Shown: positions 33,069 through 44,454, numbered from the stretch's first letter. The stretch: 64,000 nt of DNA from Patellaria atrata CBS 101060 (GCA_010093705.1 MU006095.1:438315-502314), one strand, 5' to 3'. Numbers and translations: made by a program. The notes: generated by a model not told the origin, from the sequence alone.

Positions 33069-34789
33069 TTAATCATCGACTTTCGGGTGAATACAACGCA
33101 GCGCATGAAGTAAGTGTCCTCTTCTCCTTCGGACGTAGCTTGTGTATAACCCGCCAGCCACATAGACGACTCCAAGTCTTAAGACAACAGGCTACTTGAA
33201 TTATTCCGGCCGCGAGAAGATGATAGTCATCGCATAAGATAGGAGCTCGAAGAGGTTCTGGAATGACGCTTCAAGTGACGAAAATGCGCCACGATGGTCT
33301 TCATCGACCTCCTGGACTACTACTTTAGACAACTTGACAGAAAGCGAAGAGTGAGCCCTTACAGCTTGGACAATAATTTGTGCACACAGATCAAATCCCC
33401 AAAGCCCGATACGACTTAATACCACTCCAGCCACAAGTCCACTCGCTGCTAATACTCTTCTTCCTCCCTGATCCTCCCCGAAGAACCAAATGACCCCTAG
33501 CGCTAACCAGGCTATTTGCCAGCACAAAAACCAAATACCTCCTCTTACTGGACCGATTTTCTTCGTCAATATTGACGCGATCCAGGTTGCACTTAACTCA
33601 AGGATTGTGCTGACTGTGCGAGTAATTCCCACATGAATGGAGTCATAACCGGAGAAGAGTAGGAAGGCAATCATTTGACCAGAAAAAGAGAGAATAGTGA
33701 AATATAGGACGGAGAGAGAAAACGAGGGAGAAAAGCAGAATGTCGGAAGTAAAACAACAGGGATCTCCATGGTATCAAAGCGGCGAATTTCGAGTAGAGC
33801 CATACCTTTACACAGGAAATCCGTCCCCCTGTAGCGTATTGTGACGAAGGCATGCCGACATCTCTGCCAGAAGCTTCAGGATCAGTAATTGTCGGAGGGC
33901 GTTGTAAGGCTGGGACCATTTTAAAGACCTTGATAAAGTATTAGTAATATTCTTACGGATTAGGATGATATTTCATCACTCTTGTTATGCAAATATACTC
34001 AATAGATATGGATAACGTATTCATGCCCAACGTAACCCATATGGCAGCGATGGGTGAAGCTCCATTGATCAAGGAAATAGCCAGGGGACCAAGAAGCTTA
34101 CAGAATAGGTCGATGCGACGCATTCGAGCATTCATGATTCGACGGGCAGCTTTATTATCTTCAGCGATCACGACAACCTAAATTACATTAGCGATGATTA
34201 GGAAATATGAGAAGTGAAGGCTTACCCAGTCTCGTTCGACCGCGACGATATTTATCACCGCACACAACTTATCCATGCACGCAAGGATGACAACCTAAGC
34301 AAATAAAGCTGTCCTTAGAATCTCGCGGGCGTTTGATTCCTACTCTAACATTCAAAAGATCACACAGGACGCAGCAACAGTCAATCGTGGCCCTATAATG
34401 GATACCCTCACGACAATTAACCGATTTCCTTGATCAATCCATGAACCCACAGCTGGGGAGAAAATAATTACGCGCCCATTCCGCGCAAGAGCGTATACGG
34501 ACATGGGTAGCAGTGTAGCTGGATAAATGGACACGAGGAATAAGACAGCGCCGAACTCAAAGAGCCGAGAATTCCATGTTGATAGGAAGTGTGAGGTATA
34601 GAGGCGGACCTGGAGAGACCTTGGAATGATCACCGGCAGCTCCTCATATCGCTGCTCGTCGAAGCGTTCTCCATGGTTAGATGCTGTATGAGTACTAGAT
34701 TCAGTAGCGAGTTGGATGCGTTGATTATGAGTTCCGTGTATACCGTAGGGTAAGGTTATAGGTGTAATTTCTTGGCCTGGGTGATTCAT
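33069..34789 (-). pseudogene. Decayed ferroportin-like iron exporter (SLC40 family)
   Basis: The minus strand encodes pieces of a fungal SLC40 (ferroportin) protein. The first exon begins at 34789 and contains LYTSHFLSTWNSRLFEFGAV and FSPAVGSWIDQGNRLIVVR, strong ferroportin signatures. Later exons read VVILACMDKLCAVINIVAVE, MRRIDLFCKLLGPLAISLIN, VFKMVPALQRPPTI, FSLSVLYFTILSFSGQM and AFSSLEASFQNLFELLSYAM, then a C-terminus YTSYVRRRRGHLLHAL ending at 33069. The frame is broken: in SRPE-stop-FK-stop-PVV, TAA (33201-33203) and TAG (33192-33194) replace the Gln and Trp I expect there; VIF is followed by TGA where Trp is likely; and a one-base frameshift lies near 33745. The three stops are each explained by C-to-T or G-to-A changes. 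Confidence 0.82.
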
Positions 34790-35423
34790 TTCTCAACCGG
34801 GTTGTCATTTAAGGCTAGGATTCTCGTCTATGTATGGTTATTTAAATGGAAAGCGGCTTATAAATAACATTCAAGGTCGTTAAATAATTTACTCTTATCG
34901 GGTTCTACTCCTTTACCAAGTACGGAGTTAGTGATGTTAGTTCTAAATAGTTATAACGCGTTAGAGCTAAAGTTAGAAACTTGCCGTTGCCTGATTTGGG
35001 AGACGAACATCTGCGCCCCGTATCACACAGAATATCAGCCACAAAATCATCTACTAACAACAAAGACTCTCGATTGGAAAATTGCTAAAACTAGGGGAGT
35101 TTCACCGCCATCATGTATGTTGTAGAAGAGGTTGAGTGTCTGAACCTTGACGTCAGATTCATCCCCCATCGCACTAATTCACCTGGAATTGCATATGCCA
35201 ACCATCAGAACTTCTTTTGTTCCAATTCGCAGTTTGTAACGTGTTAGCGCTTTTTGTACCGTCGGTGTTCTTCGATCACTGTACGTTACTGTACAGATGA
35301 AGGCATAGTTCTATCATCAGTATCAATATTCTCTCAATCTTCTACGTCTCTGTACGGCTAAGGCAGACTCCTCTTTCCTCATAGCCATACAGCAAGATAA
35401 CCCTGACAAGGGAGGGGATACCG
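34790..35423. other. Intergenic, partly AT-rich
   Basis: 634 bases between divergent genes. 34800-34970 is AT-rich and degenerate-looking. Near 35277-35298 lies cactgtacgttactgtacag, two copies of the GTAC palindrome word. No gene seen. Confidence 0.5.
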
Positions 35424-37785
35424 ATGGACGCCACTTCAGAGCCCCATTATCACGCACTGGGAGTCGACGAAATCCGCGTACTAAAGCTCCAACCCGGCCA
35501 AGAAGACGACAAAATAGTCGTACACCTGATCCACGTCCGTCTCTCCGACAATCCAGAATACGAAGCCCTTTCCTACGTCTGGAGAAACAGCATCGAACCC
35601 GACCACGCGATCGACATGGAAGTAGAAGTCCAAGTCACTCCTCTAATGCCACATGCCGTGGACGACATGGAATGGATCAGAAACAATGTGATGAAAATGA
35701 AGTTCCGCGAACTGGCTCATCATCCAACGCACTCGTTTCTGTACTATAGTCGCGGTGGAGAGAGATTTCCGGAGCGGATATCTTGCGACGGCTCGGATAT
35801 TATGATCGGTGGCGAGTTGCACTTCGCGTTGAAGAACCTACGCCGTGCGACTAAGTCTCGGACATTGTGGGCCGATGCGTTATGCATCAACCAAAGCGAC
35901 CCCCTGGAAAGGGGGGAGCAAGTTAAACTGATGGCCAGTATATATGCGCGCGCAACGCAGGTTGTCATATGGTTAGGTGGTAGCTATATGGAGGTAGAAC
36001 ATGCCGCAATGACGCTTTCTGGTATTCGGTTTCGACTGGCCTCGCACATTTTTCACCATGATAATAAACCTACGACAGCGCAGATGTACGAGTTGAGCCA
36101 GGATCCGGAATGGAAAGCGCAGCATTGGGATTCCATTGCTGAATTGATGAGGCGAAACTGGTTTGGAAGAGTAGGTGAACCTATTGCCCTTTTCTCTCCA
36201 AAGCTATTTCCAGTCTATTGTATGCAGAAATGAAGAGGAGGCCTATTTGGAAATAATAACAAGCGAAGTTCTGTACGAAAACAATTTTCGTATTATGGGA
36301 TACTTGTACAGCAATCCTACGACAGCTGAGGAGTGTCGAGAGTGTCATACGAGCAGATTTGTCATTTGACGCTAAGCTAATCGCACTCATAGGTATGGTG
36401 TCTCCAAGAAGCAGTAAATGCGAAGAAAGCTGTGATGCAGATAGGGTACGTATGAAGACAGGTTAAAGAACCATTTGCTAATTCATATTAGCGATAAAAC
36501 AATAGAAATGGAGTCGCTGCTGGATACTATCTACAGACTCTATGTATTCGGGTTGGATACACCTCTTTGGTCCAAAGGTCGACCTACGGGTTTACTTGCC
36601 GTACGCACAATATACGGACTCCGTGCCTCTGAGGAGAGCCAAAGACCGTCGATGTTAGAGCTACTACACCACACTCGAACGTTCAAGTGTACCTTCCCAA
36701 GCGATAAGTTCTACGGGCTCCTCAACCTAGTTTCAGATAATGAGACCAATGGGGTCGTGATCGATTATACCAAAGATCCGTCTGAGGTTTTCATCGATTT
36801 TGCCGTGCATGATATGTTACGGAAGAAGTATCCTGTTATATTGCACTTTTGCGTGAGGTCCAACGAGAAGTCTGAGCTAAACCTTCCATCATGGGTTCCT
36901 GACTGGACTCAGCATGTTTGGCAGGAGTCTGTAACCTATAATAAATATTTTAACCTGGGTACTTATAATGCATCGCGAGATAGAGCTCCACACTTTTCTT
37001 TCTCCGAAGACCGCAGGATACTATTCATCGAGGGCATAATCCTCGACATAATCGAAGAAGTAGAACTCCTCCGCGCCATCCCTCCCCGCGAAAGACCAAA
37101 AAACGTCTTCAGGGGAGACAAAGACAAACCGTTCTGGGACATCGACGCCCCGGAGACCGAAAAGCCCTGGCACATCCGCGACACCGACAACAAGCCCTTC
37201 TGGGAATCTAGCCACGAGAGCTTCCTAGACGAATACCTCTCGAACCGGCGAACCTGGGTCAAAAACGCCATCTCGATCGCCTTCCCCGAGAAATCGTGTA
37301 CGCCTGAGCAATATGAGGCACTCTGGCGAACGTTCCTCTGGGATCTCGCGGAACAGCGCGAACGGCCTGGTCCGGAGTACGAAGAGTATTTTTCCCTCTG
37401 GTTTCAGGATGTTAATAATAAGACGCACATTTCAGCAAATTTCAGAAAGGAAAAAGATGCGCCGGGCTTAGATCTGAGGAGGCTACCGGGTGATGCTATC
37501 GAGGTGGATGAGGAGGGGAGGATGAGTCTGATGTTTGCCAAAGCGCATGAGAAATGCGATAACAGGAGATTCTATCGGACATCGGGCGGGAGATATGGGT
37601 GGGCTCCAGACACGACACGGAGCGGAGATCTAGTGGCTGTCCTCCATGGGCTTGAAGCACCGTTTATACTAAGAGCTGCTGAGGATGGACGATATGTGAT
37701 TGTGGGGGATGCGTATTTGCATGGGGTGATGTACGGGGCTGCTTTGGATATGGGACTTGAGATGCAGACGCTTGAGATCGTTTAG
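35424..37785 (+). CDS. HET-domain (heterokaryon incompatibility) protein
   Basis: Member of the fungal HET family, which includes proteins triggering cell death on fusion of unlike strains; most members are uncharacterised. Exons 35424-36170, 36393-36445 and 36492-37785 give 697 residues; joins recreate NWFGR|VWCLQEAV (the usual RxWFxRVWxxQE motif) and MQIG|DKTIE. HET block 1 is EYEALSYVW (about 47-55), block 2 is LRRATKSRTLWADALCINQS (about 137-156), followed by QVKLMASIYARATQVVIWLG. Downstream, TFKCTFPSDKFYGLLNL and LPSWVPDW are typical of HET proteins. The first intron is 222 bases, several times longer than the others in the window, and carries a perfect short hairpin. The second exon is only 53 bases. 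No NACHT or WD domain is attached. Allele specificity cannot be judged. Confidence 0.87.
36274..36292. repeat. Perfect hairpin TACGAAAA-CAA-TTTTCGTA inside a HET intron
   Basis: Two 8-base arms with a three-base loop, within the unusually long first intron of the HET gene. Confidence 0.8.
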
Positions 37786-38829
37786 GTTGTCTTAAGTAGG
37801 ACCTTACCTTTGGTCGGTCATTCTAATCTTCAGCTTACATATACCGTACGCCCTAAGCAGCAACAGAGAATCTGATCTTCTTTCATGGATCTGTAGAGTA
37901 CAGTACAGTTCATGTCGGATGAGTTTTTGTTGTATTCTTAGTCGGGAATGCAGTGACAACCGAAAAGATGCTTAGTTCTGAATCTAGAACGTGAATATAA
38001 TAGTATAACGTCGTATTATGACGACTGCGATAAGAATGAGTATTTAAAGTCGCGTACGGAATACAGAAGCATTCAACAAGCTCCAACACAGTCTGTCGAT
38101 GTCAAAGACGCTTGTGAATTACATCATGAATTCCCTTTGATCATCTGGTAATTATTTTGTTGCCTATTCAAGAAAATTGGAGTGATCACAACTTGGGGTG
38201 AGCTTAAAGAATGAGATGAGTTGGAAAATGAACCGGAGCCCGCGGCACCCTTTGCCTGGAAGAACCTTAGTTTTCCTGTATCTGTACCGCGTCATGTAAC
38301 GTAAAACTTATCGATCTGTTAGGATGGATAACTAAGGTATCGAATAAGAAATTCTATGGCTGTCTGTGAATACCATCATCCCCAGGGTAGGGAGAGAGGT
38401 GGTTAACCTGGTGAGGTGGAGGTAAGGTAACCGCTTGGTTCCATTCTATGAAATGATATTGACGGATCTTGATTACCTAGTGTGACACGTCGGAATGGAA
38501 AATGAGTGATAACTTGGTTGCTCTTTCCGATTGCAGTCCTTACACAATGAGTAAGGAGGTACCCAGTGGTACCTCAAGGAAGGCTCGGAACATACTCCAG
38601 CGACCGCAGTCACGTGAAACAACGGTTGATATCCCGATGATGTAGTTGTTTGTCGTCGAGAAAACATAAAACGATGTTGTTTGCAGTCGCGCGCTGTACT
38701 TGCTCTTTCCTCCCCTTGGCCCACCAAGACTGCGCATCGTCATCTCAACCTGTCTTCCTCCTCTATCTTGAGGTCTAACTTATCCATCATCAAACTTTCC
38801 ATCGTAGTAATAGAAAGTATTTCTTCGAA
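37786..38829. other. Intergenic, HET gene to rhodopsin gene
   Basis: 1 kb with the HET 3' UTR and the rhodopsin promoter. A gtacagtacagttc word lies near 37898-37911. A pyrimidine-rich stretch (38690-38800) precedes the rhodopsin start. No gene seen. Confidence 0.5.
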
Positions 38830-40059
38830 ATGAATATCGCAAAACGCAACGATGCGCTTCGTGTCAACGGTACGCTTCTTTTCTTCATCTCTTCCACCAT
38901 CCACAGCTAATTTTGATCGTCAGGCAACATGGTCAATGGCAAATCTGTCGACATCCACCAGACTGTCCGCGGCTCTGACTTCTACTGGGCCATTTGTGCT
39001 GTCATGGGTTTCTCAACCCTCGCCTTTTTGATCCTCGCGATGAAGAAGGCCCGCCCGGACCGCATCTTTCACTACATCACTGCCAGTGTGTGCATGATTG
39101 CGTTCATCACCTATTTCACCATGGCCGCCAATCTTGGTTGGACTCCCATCGATGTAGAGTTCCGTAGGAGCAGGCACACCGTTTCCGGAATCAACAGGGA
39201 GATCTTTTACGTCCGCTACATTGACTGGTGAGTTGGCTCGTAATCTCTTTTCCGCACTTTTGAAAAACTTTACCAAAAGACGCGTAAAACCCAGTTATTG
39301 ATGACTAGAAGGTTCATTACTACTCCTTTGCTCCTCTCGAATCTCTTGCTCACTGCTGCCATGCCCTGGCCTACTATTCTTTGGGTGCTTCTCGTCGACG
39401 AGGTCATGATCGTCTGTGGACTCGTTGGTGCACTTACGCGTACACGCTATAAATGGGGATACTTCGCATTCGGTAAGTTCAAACTAGACATTTACTCTTA
39501 CCTGCTTCTAATGACCCGCATTAACATTCCATAAGGCTGCGCTGCTCTCATGTATATCCTTTACCAGCTTGTTTGGGAAGCGCGTCGCCATGCCAACGCA
39601 CTCGGTCGCGATGTTGGCCGTACCTTCTTGATCTGCGGCTCGTTGTTGTCATTCCTCTGGCTCTTATATCCGATCTCCTGGGGATTGTGCGAAGGTGGCA
39701 ACTACATCGCTCCAGACTCTGAGGCTGTTTTCTACGGTGTCCTCGACTTCTTTGCTAAACCCATTTTCGGTGCTTTGCTTCTCTGGGGCCATCGCAACGT
39801 CGATCCCGCCCGTCTTGGCCTCCGCATTAGGGACTACGACGAGGATCCGGCGGTCCATGGCAGCTTAGGAGGCCCATATAACCGCGAGAAGGTTGCGCCT
39901 GGTGGTGTCCACAACGAAGTCAACAACAGTCTTGACAACAATGGGGTCCATAACGGTGTCCACAATAATGGAGTCTCCACTGGGTTCCACACCGGAGCTC
40001 AAGACGGCATCTTTCATGGAGCTAGGACTGGACACACTGGACTTGAGCCAGCAGTTTAG
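38830..40059 (+). CDS. Microbial (type I) rhodopsin, retinal-binding
   Basis: Seven-helix retinal protein of the fungal rhodopsin group (Leptosphaeria rhodopsin, CarO, NOP-1). Exons 38830-38869, 38924-39227, 39312-39472 and 39536-40059 give 342 residues; joins recreate RVN|GNM, YIDW|FITTPLLL and YFAFG|CAALM. Helix C is RYIDWFITTPLLLSN: the Asp acceptor (bacteriorhodopsin D85) is D114, with R111 as the R82 equivalent. The donor position (D96) is N125, whereas proton-pumping fungal relatives have Asp there. Helix G is VLDFFAKPIFG, with the retinal Lys K243 and counter-ion Asp D239 present, so a chromophore can form. PWPTILWVLLVDEVMIVCGL is typical of fungal members. The C-terminal tail is a low-complexity His/Asn/Gly-rich repeat (NNGVHNGVHNNGV). 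Likely a slow-cycling or sensory type rather than a fast pump. Confidence 0.93.
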
Positions 40060-41945
40060 ACTTTCTTACTGTTGGATGAAGTTGGGACATTGCTCTCTTA
40101 TATGAAGTGCTTGATGACGTGAAGAATAGACATGGTATTGTTTCTTTAACGGCCTTATTGAGAACTTAACGATGGATGTTATATGTACTATTACCACTTT
40201 ACATTATGATCTTTAATAGTAGATCAACGAAACAAATGGATACTCGTGATTTACGTTAGGCTTACAATGACTTGCAGTAATACTGATTGTGTAATCCGCT
40301 TACCCTTGATATGACAAAATTCGCAGGATACTTGAAAATAGGCACAAATTCCAGAACACCTCGAAGTTCTCTTTAATGATGAACCTACCCCCAGGACATT
40401 TATTCTTCCTACATAGCAGGAACTCTTCATGTCGAACCAGGAATCCCAGATGGCGCACAGTTTTCTCCGTCTTTTTCATTCTAACGACAAAGGGCGTATA
40501 CGATCTCCGTTCGGCTTCTTACTCGAGATAGAAGCGTATACAATCCTATTCCGGCCGGACCAGAGATGGTTCTCTCTGACGGGTAAGGCAATGGGAATGC
40601 GCGCCCACAGTACTCGCGACAGTAATGATAATTCGACAAATTCAACATGGTTGCTCTACAAAACAACATTTCGAAAGAAACAGGGGACGTTGGTATCTTT
40701 ATAGCCTTTAACCATTTAGGGATAGGGGAGATTAACACGCCGCTCCTAACGAGACCGGGTTAGAATCAACCGAACATGCGCCCTGGGCGGGACAACGTGA
40801 AACGGTCCAGCCTCGACCAAGGGACGACCCAAGTTCTAGCGATATCGACGTTCGGACTTCAGACGGCAACTGTTTTGTCTGATGACTTTGCTGCTTTCAA
40901 GTTTTATTTTGTTTAGGTTGGTGGGCGCGTACTTGGGGATACCCCTACTGTACTTGAGGATTTCAATACGGTATCGTTCTTCAAACTTCAGAACGTCCGG
41001 GTGAGGAGCGATATTTTTTTTTGATACAGCGAGAAGGAATGTGTGGATTTCAGAAAGCCCCCGGAAATAGGGGAAATTGTTGGCCTTACATATCTGCCTT
41101 ACTGTATTACTCCGAGTTCCGACATCCAAGTTCTGGCCCAAGAGGCTAAAGGCCCTTAAATTTTGATTCGATGGAAGACTGCGCACTCCTGAGATCTATT
41201 TCTGGCCCCCAAACTATGAACCCTGTACGATTTCGAAGAATCCCACCTTATCAATCTTCATCAATGTTTCTTTTCCAGTCCTTTGAAGAGAAGAAAGTGT
41301 AGAGGATAAGAGATTGGGAAAGGTTGATTGAAACGGCTCGCTTTGAAATACATATCGCATTTTTCGTTACAAAACATCGTGGCAGCTGCAGTTTCATAAC
41401 GCTCTCTTGGGAGATCGGATCGGCTGTAAGGTTGTGCATCGTTCAACCAACTTCAGGCGCCCGGTTGAAGGAATAGAAACCCGGATATTGTGGCGTCGGC
41501 ACAGCCAACGAGAATGCATCGCTAACGCCCATCAGGTCACGCATGAAAGCTAGCCTAGGATGGTGCTTCAGAAATATCGACATGCCGGACCTTGGGCCTT
41601 GGGGAGATCCGGGGGGGGAGGGGGGGATTGGGGGGGTGGGGGGTTGACGAGGAGTGTTGTTACGAGAAGACCCTTCTTGGCCCAAAGTTGAGCTGAGCAG
41701 CCTGAGCAATTCACATCTTTCCCTTTGCACACGGGAGCTTTCTTTCACATGGTCTAATCTACTTTCGACTTCCTCATTGACGACTCCTGTCTTGTTTCCA
41801 TCCTCGTCATCTCCTTTCGAGAAGGAGTAATATCGTGTGGCCGACTACCATAATATCTCCACCTCGTGCGGACCGTGTAGAATAACCAATCTTGCGCCGA
41901 CACGAACCTCGAAAGTAAACCCACTCAACAAGCTCTTTTCACCGT
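40060..41945. other. Long intergenic with G-rich tract
   Basis: 1.9 kb. Frames at 40429-40704 (+), 40481-40738 (-), 40836-41186 (-) and 41443-41748 (-) have no features of real genes. A long G-rich tract (41611-41643) is listed separately. A pyrimidine-rich leader (41740-41830) precedes the lectin gene. Confidence 0.5.
41611..41643 (+). other. G-run tract with G-quadruplex potential
   Basis: Four long G runs separated by one to three other bases: 8 G, A, 7 G (one of them continuing across the block), ATT, 7 G, T, 6 G. It lies about 300 bases upstream of the lectin start. G-quadruplex formation is an inference. Confidence 0.7.
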
Positions 41946-43640
41946 ATGAGCATCGCATACACTCCACTCGTCGACATGGACTCTCAACTTCCGTCGCCAC
42001 CCGCACGGCGATACTCTCATGAAGCTCCCCAAGTCGACTTTTCTCAAGCGTCGCCAGAACAGGGATACTACAAACCACCGGTCTCGCACGGAGAGCAAGG
42101 CGTCTTCGTTCCACCGGGCCAATCCGGATACGAGTATAATAATGATAAATATGTCGTTCCGCAGCAGCAGCGAATACCGGGAGGAGAGGATAGTTACAAG
42201 ATTGCGTATGGAGGGGATCATCAGCAGCAGGTATATGGAGGACCACCGGTTGCCGGAGGAATGGCACCCGGGGATATGGGGCCGGGAGGTGTAATGGCGG
42301 GTTCACAGCAGGGACAGAAAAAGAAGGGCTTCTGGACGAAGAGGAATAAGATTATCGTTGGAGTTGTTGTGGCGATTATAATTATTGCGGCAGCGGTGGG
42401 AGGAGGGGTTGGCGCGTCAGTTGGAGGTTCAGATTCAGAGTATGCCTCCACATTATCTGGCTTAACTACCCTCTTGTTTTCGCAGATTACTGATTTTATG
42501 CCATCTAGTTCGTCATCAGATTCAAGCTCAGGGTCCGATTCGCGTCCTACTCGTACGGGGGGCAGCTCCCCCCAGAGTACTTCAACCAATGCACCAAGTG
42601 CATGCAGAGACTCAATGTGTGGCGGCGTCATGAGCGCGGTCTCCTGGACCTCAGACCAACTCTTCGCCTTCGGCGTTACCACGGACGGTCAACTCGTCTA
42701 CAAAGCCGGCAACGGCCGTGTCTGGGACCGGGAGTTCAAAAATGCAGGGGCCGATTTTACAGCCACGGGCGCTCCACGGGTAACTTCCTCCCGAGACGGC
42801 AACCTAGAAGTCTTCATGATCGGGACTGAGGGCAGCGTATGGACGACATCCTATGCGGACGGGCAGTGGGAAGACGAATGGCTGAACCTAGGAGGCACGT
42901 GGAATACTCCCCCCGGCGTCGTGGATCAAGGGACCTCGCAACTAGGCCTCTACGCCATCAACACAAACGGCGATATCTGCGATCGATGGAGGAACAACAC
43001 GAATACGACAGAGTGGGGAGGAACCTGGAATACAGTCGATAACGACTTGTACGGGGAACCAGTCGTCATCCACCTATCGGATAATACCTTCTCCCTATTC
43101 GCCTACTGGGGCCAGAACCACCTCTATCACGACTATTACAACGGCACCGCGTGGGAAGGCTGGGACGATCTGGGCGAAATGTGGAACAATACCCCCGCCG
43201 CGGCGTCCTGGGCGGAGAACAGACTCGACGTCGTCGCACTAGGCGAAGGCGGAAGTCTGTACCACAAGAGCTGGAACCGCAACAGCTGGACGGACACGTG
43301 GGAAGATCTCGGCGGCAGCTTCGAGAGCGAGCCCGTGCTCGTCGTCAGCGATAGCGATCGTCTGGATCTGTTTGCCCTCGGGGATGACGATCAGTTGAGG
43401 CATAAGGCGCTCGATGGCCGGGATTGGCAGAGAGATTGGGATGTCATACCGAGCGGGAATATCACGTTTAATTCGGCGCCTGTGGCGGTTAGCGCGAGGA
43501 ATCGGCGTGTTGATGTTTTTATTTTGGGCACGGAGAATCAGTTGCTGCATCGGAGTTTTGAGACGAACGATGATGAGGCGTGGACGGCGGAGGATGTTGA
43601 GTGGAGAGATCTTGGGGGGGAGTTTACGGGAAATTTTTAA
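41946..43640 (+). CDS. Membrane-anchored fucose-lectin-like beta-propeller protein (PLL/AAL-like)
   Basis: Type II membrane protein with a lectin-like beta-propeller. In the uninterrupted frame it has 564 residues. Residues 1-130 are a Pro/Gln/Gly/Tyr-rich cytosolic tail; 135-160 is one membrane segment (IIVGVVVAIIIIAAAVGGG) after basic KKKGFWTKRNK; then a Ser/Thr-rich stalk (SSSSSDSSSGSDS). The rest is a set of about seven repeats of roughly 45-50 residues, such as LFAFGVTTDGQLVYK, LEVFMIGTEGSVWTTSY, LGLYAINTNGDICDRW, FSLFAYWGQNHLYHDYY, LDVVALGEGGSLYHKSW, LDLFALGDDDQLRHKAL and VDVFILGTENQLLHRSF, each with the W-x-x-(D/E)-W pattern seen in PVL/AAL-like lectins. An intron-like segment lies at 42440-42485 (see findings). 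Fucose binding is inferred. Confidence 0.8.
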   Translation: MSIAYTPLVDMDSQLPSPPARRYSHEAPQVDFSQASPEQGYYKPPVSHGEQGVFVPPGQSGYEYNNDKYVVPQQQRIPGGEDSYKIAYGGDHQQQVYGGPPVAGGMAPGDMGPGGVMAGSQQGQKKKGFWTKRNKIIVGVVVAIIIIAAAVGGGVGASVGGSDSEYASTLSGLTTLLFSQITDFMPSSSSSDSSSGSDSRPTRTGGSSPQSTSTNAPSACRDSMCGGVMSAVSWTSDQLFAFGVTTDGQLVYKAGNGRVWDREFKNAGADFTATGAPRVTSSRDGNLEVFMIGTEGSVWTTSYADGQWEDEWLNLGGTWNTPPGVVDQGTSQLGLYAINTNGDICDRWRNNTNTTEWGGTWNTVDNDLYGEPVVIHLSDNTFSLFAYWGQNHLYHDYYNGTAWEGWDDLGEMWNNTPAAASWAENRLDVVALGEGGSLYHKSWNRNSWTDTWEDLGGSFESEPVLVVSDSDRLDLFALGDDDQLRHKALDGRDWQRDWDVIPSGNITFNSAPVAVSARNRRVDVFILGTENQLLHRSFETNDDEAWTAEDVEWRDLGGEFTGNF

Positions 43641-44454
43641 GGTTTCTTGACACCCGCTTTAGGTTGATGTGTAAGGTAATGATTTTCGCATCTTTTTTCT
43701 ACGTAGCGATTTTCTTTTTTTCTTCTGCATTTGGACTTGGTAGTGTTTTGCATACCTTAGAGGAGTATGGGAAAATGTATGTACTCATCCCCGTTTTGGA
43801 ACTTACGTTTCTTTTGTTTTTATGCTAGGGTCCAATAGGGATTAGTTAGGGTATCTTATAGGCGGTGGATTACTGTCTGAGTATATTTGGTACTACAATG
43901 CTCGCAAGGGTTATGTTTCCAGCCACACTTGCCTCGTTGGTGCAATGTTGGATGTTGGGTTTGTGTGGAAAGGTATATTACTCTAATAAGTACTTCACGC
44001 TGGATTTCATTTCTATTCTTGGGTTGAGGTCTATAATTCTTGTTCAGCAGGTTTTCGTTCAAATCTTACCCAGTCCACACAACTATCTTGGTCCCACGTC
44101 CACCTCATACATGATATTTCTCACGCACTATCTCTTGCATTGAAACCTCACCCTTACACATTACTCACTCGCCCAACCCGCCGTCAGACTCACACGTCAC
44201 TCCACATCAATTTCTTCTCTCCCTCTTATATATCTTCCCTTCGCTTAACTCAATTCTTCCACTCTAGTTCAGAAGCGCTTCTTACAGGTCGGGGCGCCCA
44301 GGAATTCGACATTGTTCGTCTGATCCTAAAGAAGTCATTTCCGTATTGGGCTTGTAGGGAGACGCTGAAGAAGAGGTATATTGTGACGTTCTAATCACAA
44401 CTGTTGAAGATATCGGTTTTGTGTCTTTCTCGTTGGTTGGGGGTGTTGGGGGGG
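43641..44454. other. Intergenic before the assembly gap
   Basis: 0.8 kb after the lectin gene, ending in a G-rich stretch (ggttgggggtgttggggggg) directly at the gap edge. Short frames are unsupported. Confidence 0.45.

Noticed and set aside
40429-41186. Frames of 85-116 codons after the rhodopsin gene
   Set aside because: No motif or bias; mutually overlapping on opposite strands.
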